Below the pieces are notes generated by a model, which worked only from the letters and a program-made list of their open reading frames with translations, did not search any database and had not been told where the DNA came from. A stretch of DNA of 64,000 nucleotides from Thiosocius sp963753845. Its GTDB lineage: Bacteria > Pseudomonadota > Gammaproteobacteria > Chromatiales > Chromatiaceae. Of this stretch, positions 28,104 to 36,720 are shown piece by piece (position 1 is the stretch's first letter; every line of letters begins with the position of its first letter). The position numbers and the translations under genes were made by a program. The stretch lies in contig CAVWEI010000025.1 in assembly GCA_963753845.1 (NCBI GenBank), positions 65,069 through 129,068 of the forward strand, written 5' to 3'.

Positions 28104-30344
28104 CTATTTGATCTTCTGTTTGGCCGTTCCGGCCTCCTCTGACTTGCTCGGTATCAGCTTCTGCAACCGGCGCCGGAAATCTTCGGTGACCTGCAATGCG
28201 GCGGCGTTGTCGGAGATGGCACGCGGGGTGATCAGGACGATAAGCTCGGTGCGCTCCTGGTTGTCAGCCTTGGTGCCAAACAGCGCACCGATGATCGGGA
28301 TCTTGTGCGCGAACGGGATGCCGGACTCGGACAGATCACGGTTGTCCTGGATCAGGCCGCCGAGAATGATGGTGTTGCCGCTGTTGACCGCGACCGTGCT
28401 GGTGATCTTGCGTTTCTTGATACGCGGGGTGAGCGGGTCGGCGTTGTTGGTGGTCGGTACCACGCTGATCTCCTGGTCGACATCCATGGTCACCAGCCCG
28501 CCGGCATTGACGCGCGGCTTGATCTTCAGGATCACCCCGGTGTCGCGGTATTCGATACTGTTGATGATGTTGGAATCGCCGATGGTCGACTGCTGCTGCT
28601 GGCTGGCGACCGGTATCTCCTGGCCGACATTGATGGTCGCCTCCTGATTGTTGAGCACCAGCAGGGTTGGTGACGAAATGATGCTGAGGTTGCTCTCGGT
28701 GGCCAGGGTGTTGAGGACGAAATTGACCACGCCACCGCCGCCCGTGATGGCGTATGAGAAGCCCGGCGTAATAGCCCCGATACCCGCGGCGCCGAGGTCG
28801 AGGGTGCCGATGCCGGTCTTCGAGCCAACCGAATTCTTGAAGAACCACTCGACGCCGAAGCTCAGGTTATCGGACAGGGTGACCTCGGCGATGGTCACCT
28901 CGATCAGCACCTGCATCGGGCTCACGTCGAGCTGACGCAGGGCCGGGAGTATCTGGCGGTACTCGCTGCCGCGGGCCAGGATCAGCAGGGCATTGTTGGG
29001 TTCATCGGCGATCACCTGGACTTGGTCGGTCTGACTGATATCCAGCCCTTGCGACAGGTCGGCGGCCGGCGCGGGCTTGTTCTGTGGCGGCTTCGGTCTT
29101 TGGCGCTCCTCGTCCAGTGTGCTGCGCGGCGTGTTCTCGATGGTCGACTGACCGATGGTGACCGGCGTCAGGTCCGGCGCCAGTTCGGCATCGGGTATCT
29201 GGGTGCCGGCCGGAGGGTTGAACAGCTGGCTCAGCACCGCGGCCAGGTCAGTCGCCTTGCCGTTCTGGACCCGGTAGATGAACAGGCGTGGGCTGGCATC
29301 GCCGGTGTCGCGGTCGAGGCGCCGGATCCAGCTGCGCACCCGGGCGAGGTACTCGGCACTCGGGGTGACCACCAGCAGGCCGTTCAGACGCTCGACGACG
29401 ATGAAGCGCACCAGGCCCGCCATGAGGCCCTGCTTGGGGTCTGCGAGCAGGTTGTCGAGGTCATTGGCAAGTGTCTTGGCGTCGACGAAGTCGGGCGTGA
29501 ACAGGGCCACCGACATCCCGGTCATGCGGTCCACGTCAAACAGGTGCACCGTCTCGAGCAGGCGCTGCATGTTGCCGCCGCTGCCGGCCAGGATCAGCAG
29601 GTTGCGTTGGCTGTCGACGCGCATCAGCTGGTTTGTATCGGTGAGGAATGGGCTGAGGATCTGCGCCATCTCGTCGGCGGAGACGTAGCGCAGCGGTACC
29701 ACGCGCACATTGAAGCCGTCCGGCAGTGACAGCGTCGAGTCGCCGAGCTGCGGCGCACGCGTCTCCGCGAGGGCATTGGCCAGCGGCACCACCCGGTAGA
29801 CATTGTCAGACGTAATCAGGGCGGCGCCGTTCTGGCGCAACAGGAGCTCGAGGGTGGGGATCAGGTCTTCGCGGGGCAGGGCCTGGGTGGTCTGCATCGA
29901 CACCGTGCCCTGCACCGAGGGGTCGACGGTGTAGTTGATCTGCAGCATGTCGCCGAGGATGACCTTGATCACCTCGAGCAGGTTGGCGTTCTGGAAATTG
30001 AGCTTGATGTCACCGTCGGCCTGCGGGCGGGCGTCGGCCACGACCGGCGGGGCGCGCAGGAAGTCACCACTGCCCGGCTTGTAGAAGGCCGGATCGATGC
30101 GCGGGCTGTCGGCATCCCCGGCGGCGCTGGCCGCCGGCGGTTGAGCAGACGCTGAGGCGCCGGTCAAAACCGCCGGCTTGTTGGCCTCCTGCAGGGTATC
30201 TCCCCAGGCAGGGGGCCGCTGTTCGAACCGGTTGGTACCGCAGGCGCCCAGGAGCAGGCCAAGCACAAGCGCACCGGAAAAGCGGCCGACGCTGCGCAAC
30301 GACCTTCGTTCAACCGGCAGACGGCGGTGGGAGTCTTTAAACAT
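28104..30344 (-). CDS. gspD: Type II secretion system secretin GspD
   Basis: 746 residues. A lipoprotein-type signal is present (LVLGLLLGAC, Cys near 36), so the pilotin route may be intrinsic. N-terminal N0 domain at about 110-180 (IKLNFQNANLLEVIKVILGDML), then N1-N3 domains (VRVVPLRYVSADEMAQILSP; LFIYRVQNGKATDLAAVLSQ; VQVIADEPNNALLILA), and the C-terminal secretin pore (LIEVTIAEVTLSDNLSFGVEW; INVGQEIPVAS; LGGLIQDNRDLSESGIP; ELIVLITPRAI). It forms the outer-membrane channel of the T2SS. It is the last gene of the gspE-to-D operon, 23 nt after the gspC/N-like gene, as in the xps order of Xanthomonas. A proline/asparagine-rich linker separates N2 and N3. No defect is seen. Confidence 0.95.
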   Translation of the reverse strand: MFKDSHRRLPVERRSLRSVGRFSGALVLGLLLGACGTNRFEQRPPAWGDTLQEANKPAVLTGASASAQPPAASAAGDADSPRIDPAFYKPGSGDFLRAPPVVADARPQADGDIKLNFQNANLLEVIKVILGDMLQINYTVDPSVQGTVSMQTTQALPREDLIPTLELLLRQNGAALITSDNVYRVVPLANALAETRAPQLGDSTLSLPDGFNVRVVPLRYVSADEMAQILSPFLTDTNQLMRVDSQRNLLILAGSGGNMQRLLETVHLFDVDRMTGMSVALFTPDFVDAKTLANDLDNLLADPKQGLMAGLVRFIVVERLNGLLVVTPSAEYLARVRSWIRRLDRDTGDASPRLFIYRVQNGKATDLAAVLSQLFNPPAGTQIPDAELAPDLTPVTIGQSTIENTPRSTLDEERQRPKPPQNKPAPAADLSQGLDISQTDQVQVIADEPNNALLILARGSEYRQILPALRQLDVSPMQVLIEVTIAEVTLSDNLSFGVEWFFKNSVGSKTGIGTLDLGAAGIGAITPGFSYAITGGGGVVNFVLNTLATESNLSIISSPTLLVLNNQEATINVGQEIPVASQQQQSTIGDSNIINSIEYRDTGVILKIKPRVNAGGLVTMDVDQEISVVPTTNNADPLTPRIKKRKITSTVAVNSGNTIILGGLIQDNRDLSESGIPFAHKIPIIGALFGTKADNQERTELIVLITPRAISDNAAALQVTEDFRRRLQKLIPSKSEEAGTAKQKIK

Positions 30345-30367
30345 CGGGTGAAATCCTGAGATGTCGA

Positions 30368-30985
30368 TTAGGGTTCTTCCGGAAGGGCTGCCGGAGTTCG
30401 GCGGCCGACGACGGGCTCTTCAGTTGTCGGCTGCGTGGGCCGTCGCGTGATGCGCCGGCCGGTTGAGACTGGTGCCCGCCTCAGATTTCGGTTCGGTGCG
30501 ACGGGGTCGAACTGATGAACCACCAGGGTCTCTTGACCCTTGTCCGAAACAATTACCACACTTTCGTCCAGTATCTCCTGCACACGCCAGTCTCCAAGCT
30601 GCTCCCCAAGTTGCAGCGCCCGCGTCTTGCCGGAGCGGTCCTCGAGCAGGGCGGTCATGCTGCCACGGTCGTTCAGCACGGCAGTCAGTCGCAGTCCTTC
30701 GACCCCGGTAGACGGATCGCCCCCACGCGGCTTTTGCTCTATCTCAACACCGTCCGCCTCAGCCTGTGGACGTCGGTCTTTGGCAAACAGCGGGCGCTCG
30801 ATAATGGCATCGTAAGCGGCGATATTCCTGATTGCCGTTGTCGGCAGATCCAACGGAGGCTGGTTCCGGACAGTCTGTCCGGAGGACTCCGGAACCGTGG
30901 CCGGCGTGCGCTGCAGTTCATAGGCACCCAGGCCCACGGCTCCGATGTACCCGACGATCAGGAACAGCATGCCGCGGTCAGCCAT
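30368..30985 (-). CDS. gspC: Type II secretion protein of the GspC/XpsN class (homology-region protein)
   Basis: 205 residues: one N-terminal membrane helix (MLFLIVGYIGAVGLGAYEL), a periplasmic linker with the RPLFA motif (IIERPLFAKDRRP), then a GspC-type homology region (LRLTAVLNDRGSMTALLEDR, LQLGEQLGDWRVQEI). It ends in an Arg/Pro/Thr-rich tail without a PDZ domain. GspC-type HR domains contact the N0 domain of the secretin and couple it to GspL/GspM. In the xps operon of Xanthomonas this position between M and D is occupied by XpsN, so the gene could equally be called gspN-like. ATG overlaps the gspM stop by 8 nt. Confidence 0.78.
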   Translation of the reverse strand: MADRGMLFLIVGYIGAVGLGAYELQRTPATVPESSGQTVRNQPPLDLPTTAIRNIAAYDAIIERPLFAKDRRPQAEADGVEIEQKPRGGDPSTGVEGLRLTAVLNDRGSMTALLEDRSGKTRALQLGEQLGDWRVQEILDESVVIVSDKGQETLVVHQFDPVAPNRNLRRAPVSTGRRITRRPTQPTTEEPVVGRRTPAALPEEP

Positions 30986-31574
30986 TTACGCCCCCCGCGA
31001 TGGGCTCTGCATCGGGTTCCCGCAGTCCGTACAGGGTGAGGCTCACTTCCATCAGATCCGATTTGGCCTTGATCCGCCGTCTGCTGTGACGGACATTGAT
31101 GCTGAGATCGCTGACGAACAGATAGGGGGTACTGGTTTCGATGAAGTAGAGCAGGTCGCGCAGTTCCGATGCCCCGGCACGCAATCGTGCCTCGACCGAG
31201 ATGCGCTCGAGGGGGCCATCCGCGATGGGATTCCGGACCCGCAGGCTGAGGACAGTAGCACCGTGCTTTGCGGCTGCATCCTGCAGACCTCGCTGCAGGC
31301 CGGCCGCCGCCAGGGCACGGTTCTGGCCTTCAAGGAGATAGGGTGCAAGCGGGCGGGTACGCTCAAGTCGGGTTGCAGCCGATTGCAGCGAAGGCAGCTC
31401 GTTGAGCAGCCGCTGATAGCGTGCAATTTCGTCACGTGCCGCCTCAAGTTCTTCACCGGCCGAAGCATAGGCCCATACCAATGGCCAAAGCACGTAGTGG
31501 ACCAGCAGGATCATTGGAATCAGCACCAGCGCAAGGGCCACGAGACGACCACGCATTCCTGTTGGCAGGATCAT
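30978..31574 (-). CDS. gspM: Type II secretion inner-membrane protein GspM
   Basis: 198 residues with the GspM/PilO-like plan: one membrane helix (GRLVALALVLIPMILLVHYVLW), a coiled coil (about 35-75, GEELEAARDEIARYQRLLNELP), and a ferredoxin-like periplasmic domain (AAKHGATVLSLRVRNP, RISVEARLRAGASELRDLLYFIE, YLFVSDLSINVR). GspM pairs with GspL in the inner-membrane assembly platform. The start overlaps the gspL stop by 4 nt (ATGA). The length fits the XpsM group. Confidence 0.85.
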   Translation of the reverse strand: MILPTGMRGRLVALALVLIPMILLVHYVLWPLVWAYASAGEELEAARDEIARYQRLLNELPSLQSAATRLERTRPLAPYLLEGQNRALAAAGLQRGLQDAAAKHGATVLSLRVRNPIADGPLERISVEARLRAGASELRDLLYFIETSTPYLFVSDLSINVRHSRRRIKAKSDLMEVSLTLYGLREPDAEPIAGGVNG

Positions 31575-32626
31575 GTGCCGCTGTCCTGAGCGGGTGCCTC
31601 AAGTTGTGCACTGATATTGAAACGGTCACCCTGGCCGCTGCCGTCCCGCGTGGTTGCAGCGTCGAAACGCACGTCCTTGAGCAGCGCGGTGGCTTCCAGG
31701 GTCCCGATCAGGGTGGCTGGAGATTCCGATATGCCACGCAGGCTCAGGCGTTGCCCCCGCAGATCGAGGCCCTGAATCCATGTCTTGTCGTCGAGCTGCT
31801 GGGTAAGCGCATCGATCAGCGCCAGCGGCGACACGGCGGTCTGCCTGTGTTCTGCAAGCCATGCGGCCTGCATTCTGACCTTGGCGATGCGGTCACGCAG
31901 CTGGCCGACCTCGGCGGCACGAATACTGATTTCACTCAGGGTCCGGTCGAGTTGCGCCTGCTCCTGCTGGCGGTTGTGGCTGTGCAGGCCGATAACGGCT
32001 ATCCACATTGCTGCCAGCCCCAGCCATGCGAGCCGACGGCGCGGCGAGGAGGATTTCTCCGCCACTCGCCAGGACAGTTCCAGTGCCTCCCCAACCACTG
32101 GTGGATTCCTGAGTGGCAGCGGGACGGTCGGCGGCACCTGGCCGATAAGTGCAAGCGCGCGGACGATATGCTGGCGCGGTACTGCCACCAACCACACCGA
32201 AAGCAGACCGTGGGTGGGCGAATCCGGCATTTCGCCACAGGCGTAGAGAACCTGGCCGGTCGCAAAGGGGGTCAGCTGCGGGAGCTGGTATCCGACGGCC
32301 TCGGCGAGATTGCCCCGGGCCGCGCGCGGCAGCGTCAGCTGCCGTGACAGATAATCGTCCGGCCCGACTATCAGGCGAATACGTTGCGGGGCCTTGGGCA
32401 GATCCGACAGGGACCCCGTCGATGGTTCCGGCTCGGCGGGGTCATCCTGCGTGGACAGTTTGAACCTGACCACCGTGTCTGCGGGGGGGGCCTTGAGCTC
32501 GAGGGAGTTGCCTTCGATCTTAAGCGTTATGCTGGTGCCGGCGTTTTGCCAGGAACCCCGCAGGGTCTCCGGCACCAGCTCCCCGAGCCGGGCGCGCCAC
32601 CATGCAAAGAACTCAACGGTTGTCAT
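31571..32626 (-). CDS. gspL: Type II secretion protein GspL
   Basis: 351 residues from ATG 32626 (MTTVEFFAWWRARLGELVP); the frame extends eight codons upstream inside gspK. An N-terminal actin-like cytoplasmic part (RIRLIVGPDDYLSRQLTLPRAARGNL, QVLYACGEMPDS) would dock on GspE. One membrane helix follows (RRRLAWLGLAAMWIAVIGL, about 200-218), then a PilN-like periplasmic domain (ALIDALTQQLDDKTWIQGLDLRG, SLRGISESPATLIGTLEA). The start overlaps the end of gspK by about 14 nt. Position between K and M and the domain plan make the call firm. Confidence 0.87.
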   Translation of the reverse strand: MTTVEFFAWWRARLGELVPETLRGSWQNAGTSITLKIEGNSLELKAPPADTVVRFKLSTQDDPAEPEPSTGSLSDLPKAPQRIRLIVGPDDYLSRQLTLPRAARGNLAEAVGYQLPQLTPFATGQVLYACGEMPDSPTHGLLSVWLVAVPRQHIVRALALIGQVPPTVPLPLRNPPVVGEALELSWRVAEKSSSPRRRLAWLGLAAMWIAVIGLHSHNRQQEQAQLDRTLSEISIRAAEVGQLRDRIAKVRMQAAWLAEHRQTAVSPLALIDALTQQLDDKTWIQGLDLRGQRLSLRGISESPATLIGTLEATALLKDVRFDAATTRDGSGQGDRFNISAQLEAPAQDSGT

Positions 32627-33527
32627 CAGGTAAGGCCTGCAGGGTGCCACCGGTCGGGATTCTTTCGCGTGCCAGAAGAAGGTATCCGTTCCTGCGATCC
32701 AACTTGATCACGGCCCGTTCACGGCGACTCCATCCATCGTTGAGGCGCACATCGATGTCGACCGACAACACGCTGATTCTGGACCCCGTGTCCAAATAGC
32801 GCCCCCCTTTTTGCAAGCCGGTAAGATCCAATTTGCCGTCACCATCGAGCGCGTATTCGCGCTGAGCTACAAAGGCTCGCGCGGCAGCCTGGTCTATCCC
32901 CGGAACGGCCTCCAATACTAACAGATCGGCACTTGCGGCGTGAACTTTGGGCCGCCCTGAATACACCGTGATGTAGGGTCTTGCCAGATCCACCATGCGG
33001 CTGTCGAAACCCATCACCCGGCCGAGTTCATTCACCGAATCAAAGGCGGCATTCGGCGGGCCGTAGCCGTAACCTGCCCGGGAATAGCTTTCGCGCTCGG
33101 CGCCCGCAGGGCCCGGCTGATCATCCTTGTCTCGCCAGTCGATCACCGCGTCGCTCAGGGCGTCCGGATTTCCGTCTGGAAAAAGCAGGGTGAACAGCCC
33201 GGCCAGCAATTCACGTGGCGCGCGGTTGATGTCGATGCGCCCGTTTTCCAAACTGATCCGCACGGCGACGGCGGCACCCAGCCAGGGCACTGCGTGCAGC
33301 TGCCCATCGGCCAGCCAGCGGCCTTCCGTTGCGGGGGTGCTGAATTCAAGCACCGCGGTGTGCAACGCGGCCGTGGCGGCCGCTTCGGCTTGTGCGGCGG
33401 ACGTCAGGTCGGCGGCGATCCGGATCTCATGACGTACCGCGAAGGCAAAACCGGTCGCGACGCTGGCGAGCAGGACCAGCGACCAGATCACCAGGATCAG
33501 GGCGAATCCACTGCTCCGCCTGTTCAA
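32613..33527 (-). CDS. gspK: Type II secretion minor pseudopilin GspK
   Basis: About 304 residues. The open frame runs up to 34241, but the protein begins at TTG 33527, which overlaps the gspJ stop and follows GGGAGG. The N-terminus NRRSSGFALILVIWSLVLLA is a class III signal cut at G-F, lacking the usual Glu5, as is typical of GspK. A large globular domain follows: ENGRIDINRAPRELLAGL (the ...INRA motif of GspK), VIDWRDKDD, SVNELGRVMG, LLVLEAVPGIDQAAARAFV. GspK caps the pseudopilus tip with GspI and GspJ and binds calcium in characterised systems. Confidence 0.9.
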   Translation of the reverse strand: MNRRSSGFALILVIWSLVLLASVATGFAFAVRHEIRIAADLTSAAQAEAAATAALHTAVLEFSTPATEGRWLADGQLHAVPWLGAAVAVRISLENGRIDINRAPRELLAGLFTLLFPDGNPDALSDAVIDWRDKDDQPGPAGAERESYSRAGYGYGPPNAAFDSVNELGRVMGFDSRMVDLARPYITVYSGRPKVHAASADLLVLEAVPGIDQAAARAFVAQREYALDGDGKLDLTGLQKGGRYLDTGSRISVLSVDIDVRLNDGWSRRERAVIKLDRRNGYLLLARERIPTGGTLQALPDDNR

Positions 33528-34201
33528 TCCGGTACCTCCCCGGGTTCGGTCGATGATGTGTCGTCTGCGGGTCGCGCGTCCTGTTGAATCGGCGCGCTTC
33601 CGGTGATGGGCCGTGCGACCAGCACCGGCCACGCTTGGCCGTGCACCGGTGTCACCGTGACACTGACCAGATTGGGCAGCAGACCGGCGTGGTCCCAGTC
33701 GGATTGCCATTCGGGCGTCTGTCCGGCGCTCGCCGGGCCGAGGTACGAAATCTGAATCCGGTCCAGATGCTCGACCAGTACCGCACGCTCGGCAACTCCC
33801 TCGCTCTGTGTCAAAGGATTCTTGTCGATGCGCTCGCGGCTGAGTACGAGTTGTTCGCCGTCGGCCGTCGCTTCGCTGCCGAGGCGGATACGCATCATGC
33901 CCCCGATCCCGACCCAGCTCGGGATGTCTGCGATGAATTGCAGGCGGTCGGAGGTGCCGCGGAACCCTGTCCGGTTGGCAGGGTCGTCGGGGTCGCGCAC
34001 GGAGCGAGCGCGGGTTATGGCGTCGTGCAGAAATTGCCACCCGATGCGCATGATCTCGGATGACTCGGCCTGCCGATCGACGGCCTGGGCACTGCGCTGG
34101 CCGATGCGTACTGCGCCATAGACCAGGCTGACCAGCAGGGCGGCGACGCTCAGTGCCACGAGCATTTCGACCAGGGTAAAGCCGTTGCTGTTGGGCCTCA
34201 T
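33524..34201 (-). CDS. gspJ: Type II secretion minor pseudopilin GspJ
   Basis: 225 residues starting MRPNSNGFTLVEMLVALSVA: a short basic leader, cleavage after Gly with Phe+1 and Glu+5, then the N-terminal helix. The globular part has the GspJ-like WQFLHDAITRARSVRDPDD and RLQFIADIPSWVGIGGMMRI stretches. Its start overlaps the gspI stop by 4 nt. It forms the tip complex with GspI and GspK. Leader processing requires a prepilin peptidase that is not in this window. Confidence 0.88.
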   Translation of the reverse strand: MRPNSNGFTLVEMLVALSVAALLVSLVYGAVRIGQRSAQAVDRQAESSEIMRIGWQFLHDAITRARSVRDPDDPANRTGFRGTSDRLQFIADIPSWVGIGGMMRIRLGSEATADGEQLVLSRERIDKNPLTQSEGVAERAVLVEHLDRIQISYLGPASAGQTPEWQSDWDHAGLLPNLVSVTVTPVHGQAWPVLVARPITGSAPIQQDARPADDTSSTEPGEVPD

Positions 34202-34584
34202 TCCGCGTCCAGACGTGTGAGCAGCAGGCTGTCGAGGACAAAGGAGTGCGGCTCCGTTCCCTCGCCCCAGGTAACTGTCAGTTCGAGGTCCAGCGGCTGC
34301 AGGCTGGCTGGCGGGCCGTCGTGACGCGGGCCCTCACGCAGTACGGCCTGCCAACGGTAGCCGTCGACAAAGGCGCCTGCCAGAATCCCGGGCTGCAGGC
34401 CTGTGTAAGCCTGAAGTTCGGTGAGTTTGCTGCGCGCAAGCAGGGCCGCATGGGCCTGCTCGCCGGCCAGGCGGGCACCGCGCAGGCCACTCTGAAAAAG
34501 CTGCAGCAGGGCGCCGCCGACCACCGCGAACAGGGTCAATGCGACCAGTATCTCGATCAGCGTGAAACCGCGCGCTGTCCTCAC
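34198..34584 (-). CDS. gspI: Type II secretion minor pseudopilin GspI
   Basis: 128 residues starting MRTARGFTLIEILVALTLFA: a very short leader (MRTARG), Phe+1, Glu+5, then the conserved helix. The ALLARSKLTELQAYTGLQPG segment is characteristic of GspI. Overlaps gspH by 4 nt and gspJ by 4 nt. The length is usual for the family. Confidence 0.88.
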   Translation of the reverse strand: MRTARGFTLIEILVALTLFAVVGGALLQLFQSGLRGARLAGEQAHAALLARSKLTELQAYTGLQPGILAGAFVDGYRWQAVLREGPRHDGPPASLQPLDLELTVTWGEGTEPHSFVLDSLLLTRLDAE

Positions 34585-35087
34585 TGGCGCTCAGCCTCCC
34601 GCAAGCGTATCCGCCCGGTCAGCCACTCGATGTCGACCAGCAGGGCGCTTTCGGCCAACTGCAGTGATACCCGCCCACCGGTCGAACTGCCATCGGGAAA
34701 GAAATCGATGCCGCCGCGCGTCTCGCCGCTGAGTAGCGACTGACCGGTGGTCAGCCTGACCCCGACATCCTCCGGCAGTTTGCGCCAGGTACCCGAGCCC
34801 TCGACGCCGAATGCCTTGCTTTGGGTGTCGATCACGAATCGCCGGCGGGTCTGGGCCGCCTGGGCCTGGCGACGCGTCTCGCGCAGCGTGGTGGCGACCT
34901 CGCCGGCTGCGGCACGCAGGGTGCGCGCCGGTGACGGTGTCAGCATGGGAGCAAGAACGGCAGACAGCACGACGAGCAGGGTGAATACGATCAGCAGCTC
35001 GACCAGCGTAAAACCGGCCGCCGCAGCTCGACAGGGGCTGTTGAGGCTGCAGGGCAGGGAATCATTCCCAGCTGTGGACATCGGCAT
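34581..35087 (-). CDS. gspH: Type II secretion minor pseudopilin GspH
   Basis: About 168 residues from ATG 35087, which follows GAAGGTGACG; another ATG lies two codons downstream. An unusually long leader of about 25 residues precedes the prepilin site AAAAGFTLVELLIVFTLLVV. The globular domain shows the GspH features AAAGEVATTLRETRRQAQAA, RRRFVIDTQSKAFGV and a C-terminal GIDFFPDGSSTGG with the FxxDGSSxGG motif. The start overlaps the gspG end by about 25 nt. Joins the pseudopilus below the tip. Confidence 0.87.
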   Translation of the reverse strand: MPMSTAGNDSLPCSLNSPCRAAAAGFTLVELLIVFTLLVVLSAVLAPMLTPSPARTLRAAAGEVATTLRETRRQAQAAQTRRRFVIDTQSKAFGVEGSGTWRKLPEDVGVRLTTGQSLLSGETRGGIDFFPDGSSTGGRVSLQLAESALLVDIEWLTGRIRLREAERQ

Positions 35088-35475
35088 CGTCACCTTCGCC
35101 GCCGGGGCTGCCGTCGCCACCATAAGAGATCACGTCGAACGGACCGTTCTCCCCGGGCCGCTGCAGGACCAGGTCGTAGCCCCAGGGATCCTTGAGTTGT
35201 GACAGTTTGCGGACATACGGGCCGTTCCAGCGCTCGACCCCATCGGGCTGTCTCACCAGATCGGTCAGCGTTTCCGGGTAGCGTCCGGTCTCCAGCCGGT
35301 ACAGTTCGACCGTGTTGGCGATCTTCTCGAGCTGGATGGACGCCGATTTGCGGTTGGCATCACGCGCCTTGCCCAGCAGGTTGGGTGCCACCACGGCGGC
35401 CAGCACTGCCACCAGTGCGATGACTACGATGAGTTCGATCAGGGTGAAGCCGGTCGTGCGGGCGGATGTCGACAT
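35062..35475 (-). CDS. gspG: Type II secretion major pseudopilin GspG
   Basis: 137 residues from ATG 35475 (GGAG just upstream); the frame also has a start eight codons earlier. Leader MSTSARTTG, then FTLIELIVVIALVAVLAAVV with Glu+5. The core has KSASIQLEKIANTVELYRLETGRYP and the C-terminal WGYDLVLQRPGENGPFDVISYGGDG with the acidic calcium-site region (DGSPGGEGDDADV) typical of GspG. It forms the body of the pseudopilus. Its short, conserved form distinguishes it from the minor pseudopilins. Confidence 0.93.
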   Translation of the reverse strand: MSTSARTTGFTLIELIVVIALVAVLAAVVAPNLLGKARDANRKSASIQLEKIANTVELYRLETGRYPETLTDLVRQPDGVERWNGPYVRKLSQLKDPWGYDLVLQRPGENGPFDVISYGGDGSPGGEGDDADVHSWE

Positions 35476-35495
35476 GCGAAAACTCCGGGTGTCGG

Positions 35496-36716
35496 TCAAA
35501 AGGCAAGGTTGTTGGATTCGAGGATCATGAGCACCACGGACAGGATGATCACGGTGACCAGCAGGGCAATGGTGATGATGATCGCAGGCTCGGCCAGGGT
35601 CAGCAGCCGCTTGAGCGTGGTCTGCACGTCACGCTCGTAGATATCGGCGACCTGCGCCAGCAGCTGCTCGAGTCTGCCCGTGGTTTCGCCAAGCTTGATC
35701 AGCTGGGTCGCCAGGGTCGGCAAGGCCCCGGATTCGGCCAATGGCCGCGCAAGGCTCTCACCTTCGCGAACGCGCCGGGCCACCTGACTCAGGGCGCGCG
35801 CCATCACCGCGTTGCCGACGATCTCCTTGGCGATGTCCATCGCAGACAGCAGGTGAACGCCGTTCATCAGCAGGGTCGACAAGGTACGGGCGAAACGTGC
35901 CGTCTGCAGTTTCCTGATGAGCGGGCCGATCATTGGCAGCTGGAGGAGTCGGGTGTCCCAACGCACACGGCCTGCAGGGCTGGTCCAGTCATGATGCAGC
36001 CACCAGATGGCCGAACCGAGGCCCGCGAGCATCAGCCACCACCAGCCTGTGACCAGCTCACCGGCACCGGCAACGATCCGGGTCAGCAAGGGCAGTTCAC
36101 GGCCGGCCTCGGCGAACAGCTGGGTAAATTGCGGCACCACGAAAGCCAGGAGCACCGCCACCGCCACCAGGGCCAGGAGCAACAGAATCGCAGGGTACAG
36201 CAGTGCGGAGATGAGGGCCTGGCGCAGCTCGCGGCGATTGGCGCGAAAATCAGCCATGCGCTCCAGGGCGATATCCAGGGCGCCACTCGACTCACCGGCA
36301 CGCACCATGTTGCAGTAAAAGCGGTCGAAGCCGGGGTCGGCCTCCTCGAGCGCCGAGGACAGGGGCTTGCCGCCACGGACCGCAGTGTTCACGGTCGCGG
36401 CAATATGCGCCATGGTCGGGCTGTCCGCCAGGCCCTCGAGCATGTCGAGGGCCTGGCCCAACGGCAGGCCGGCGCGCAGCAGGGTGGCCAGCTCCAGGGT
36501 GAACAGATCGATATCGGTGCTGCGCGCCTGACGCGATCCGCGGCGCTCAGCAGCGCGTGGTGCGTCGATCGGCGTCTGGCCCGCATTGTCGATCTGGATA
36601 GGGATCTTGCCCTCACCCTGCAACTTGTGGGCCGCACCCTGGCGATCGTGCGCCTCGATCCGGCCCTCGATGACCTGCCCGTCGCCCGTGGCTGCTTTGT
36701 AACGGAATAGAGGCAT
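35496..36716 (-). CDS. gspF: Type II secretion inner-membrane platform protein GspF
   Basis: 406 residues from ATG 36716 (MPLFRYKAATGDGQVIEG), which overlaps the gspE stop region. Two homologous GspF domains, about 65-190 (LFTLELATLLRAGLPLGQALDML; FDRFYCNMVRAGESSGALD) and 270-395 (ARFARTLSTLLMNGVHLLSAMDI; LIKLGETTGRLEQLLAQVADIY), with three membrane helices (SALLYPAILLLLALVAVAVLL; the LVTGWWWLMLAGLGSAIWWL region; PAIIITIALLVTVIILSVVLMIL). It couples the GspE ATPase to pseudopilus assembly. Confidence 0.92.
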   Translation of the reverse strand: MPLFRYKAATGDGQVIEGRIEAHDRQGAAHKLQGEGKIPIQIDNAGQTPIDAPRAAERRGSRQARSTDIDLFTLELATLLRAGLPLGQALDMLEGLADSPTMAHIAATVNTAVRGGKPLSSALEEADPGFDRFYCNMVRAGESSGALDIALERMADFRANRRELRQALISALLYPAILLLLALVAVAVLLAFVVPQFTQLFAEAGRELPLLTRIVAGAGELVTGWWWLMLAGLGSAIWWLHHDWTSPAGRVRWDTRLLQLPMIGPLIRKLQTARFARTLSTLLMNGVHLLSAMDIAKEIVGNAVMARALSQVARRVREGESLARPLAESGALPTLATQLIKLGETTGRLEQLLAQVADIYERDVQTTLKRLLTLAEPAIIITIALLVTVIILSVVLMILESNNLAF

Positions 36717-36720
36717 GCTG

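Noticed and set aside
33528..34241. N-terminal extension of the gspK open frame upstream of 33527
   Set aside because: The extension overlaps gspJ in another frame and has no protein character; the prepilin leader starts at 33527.
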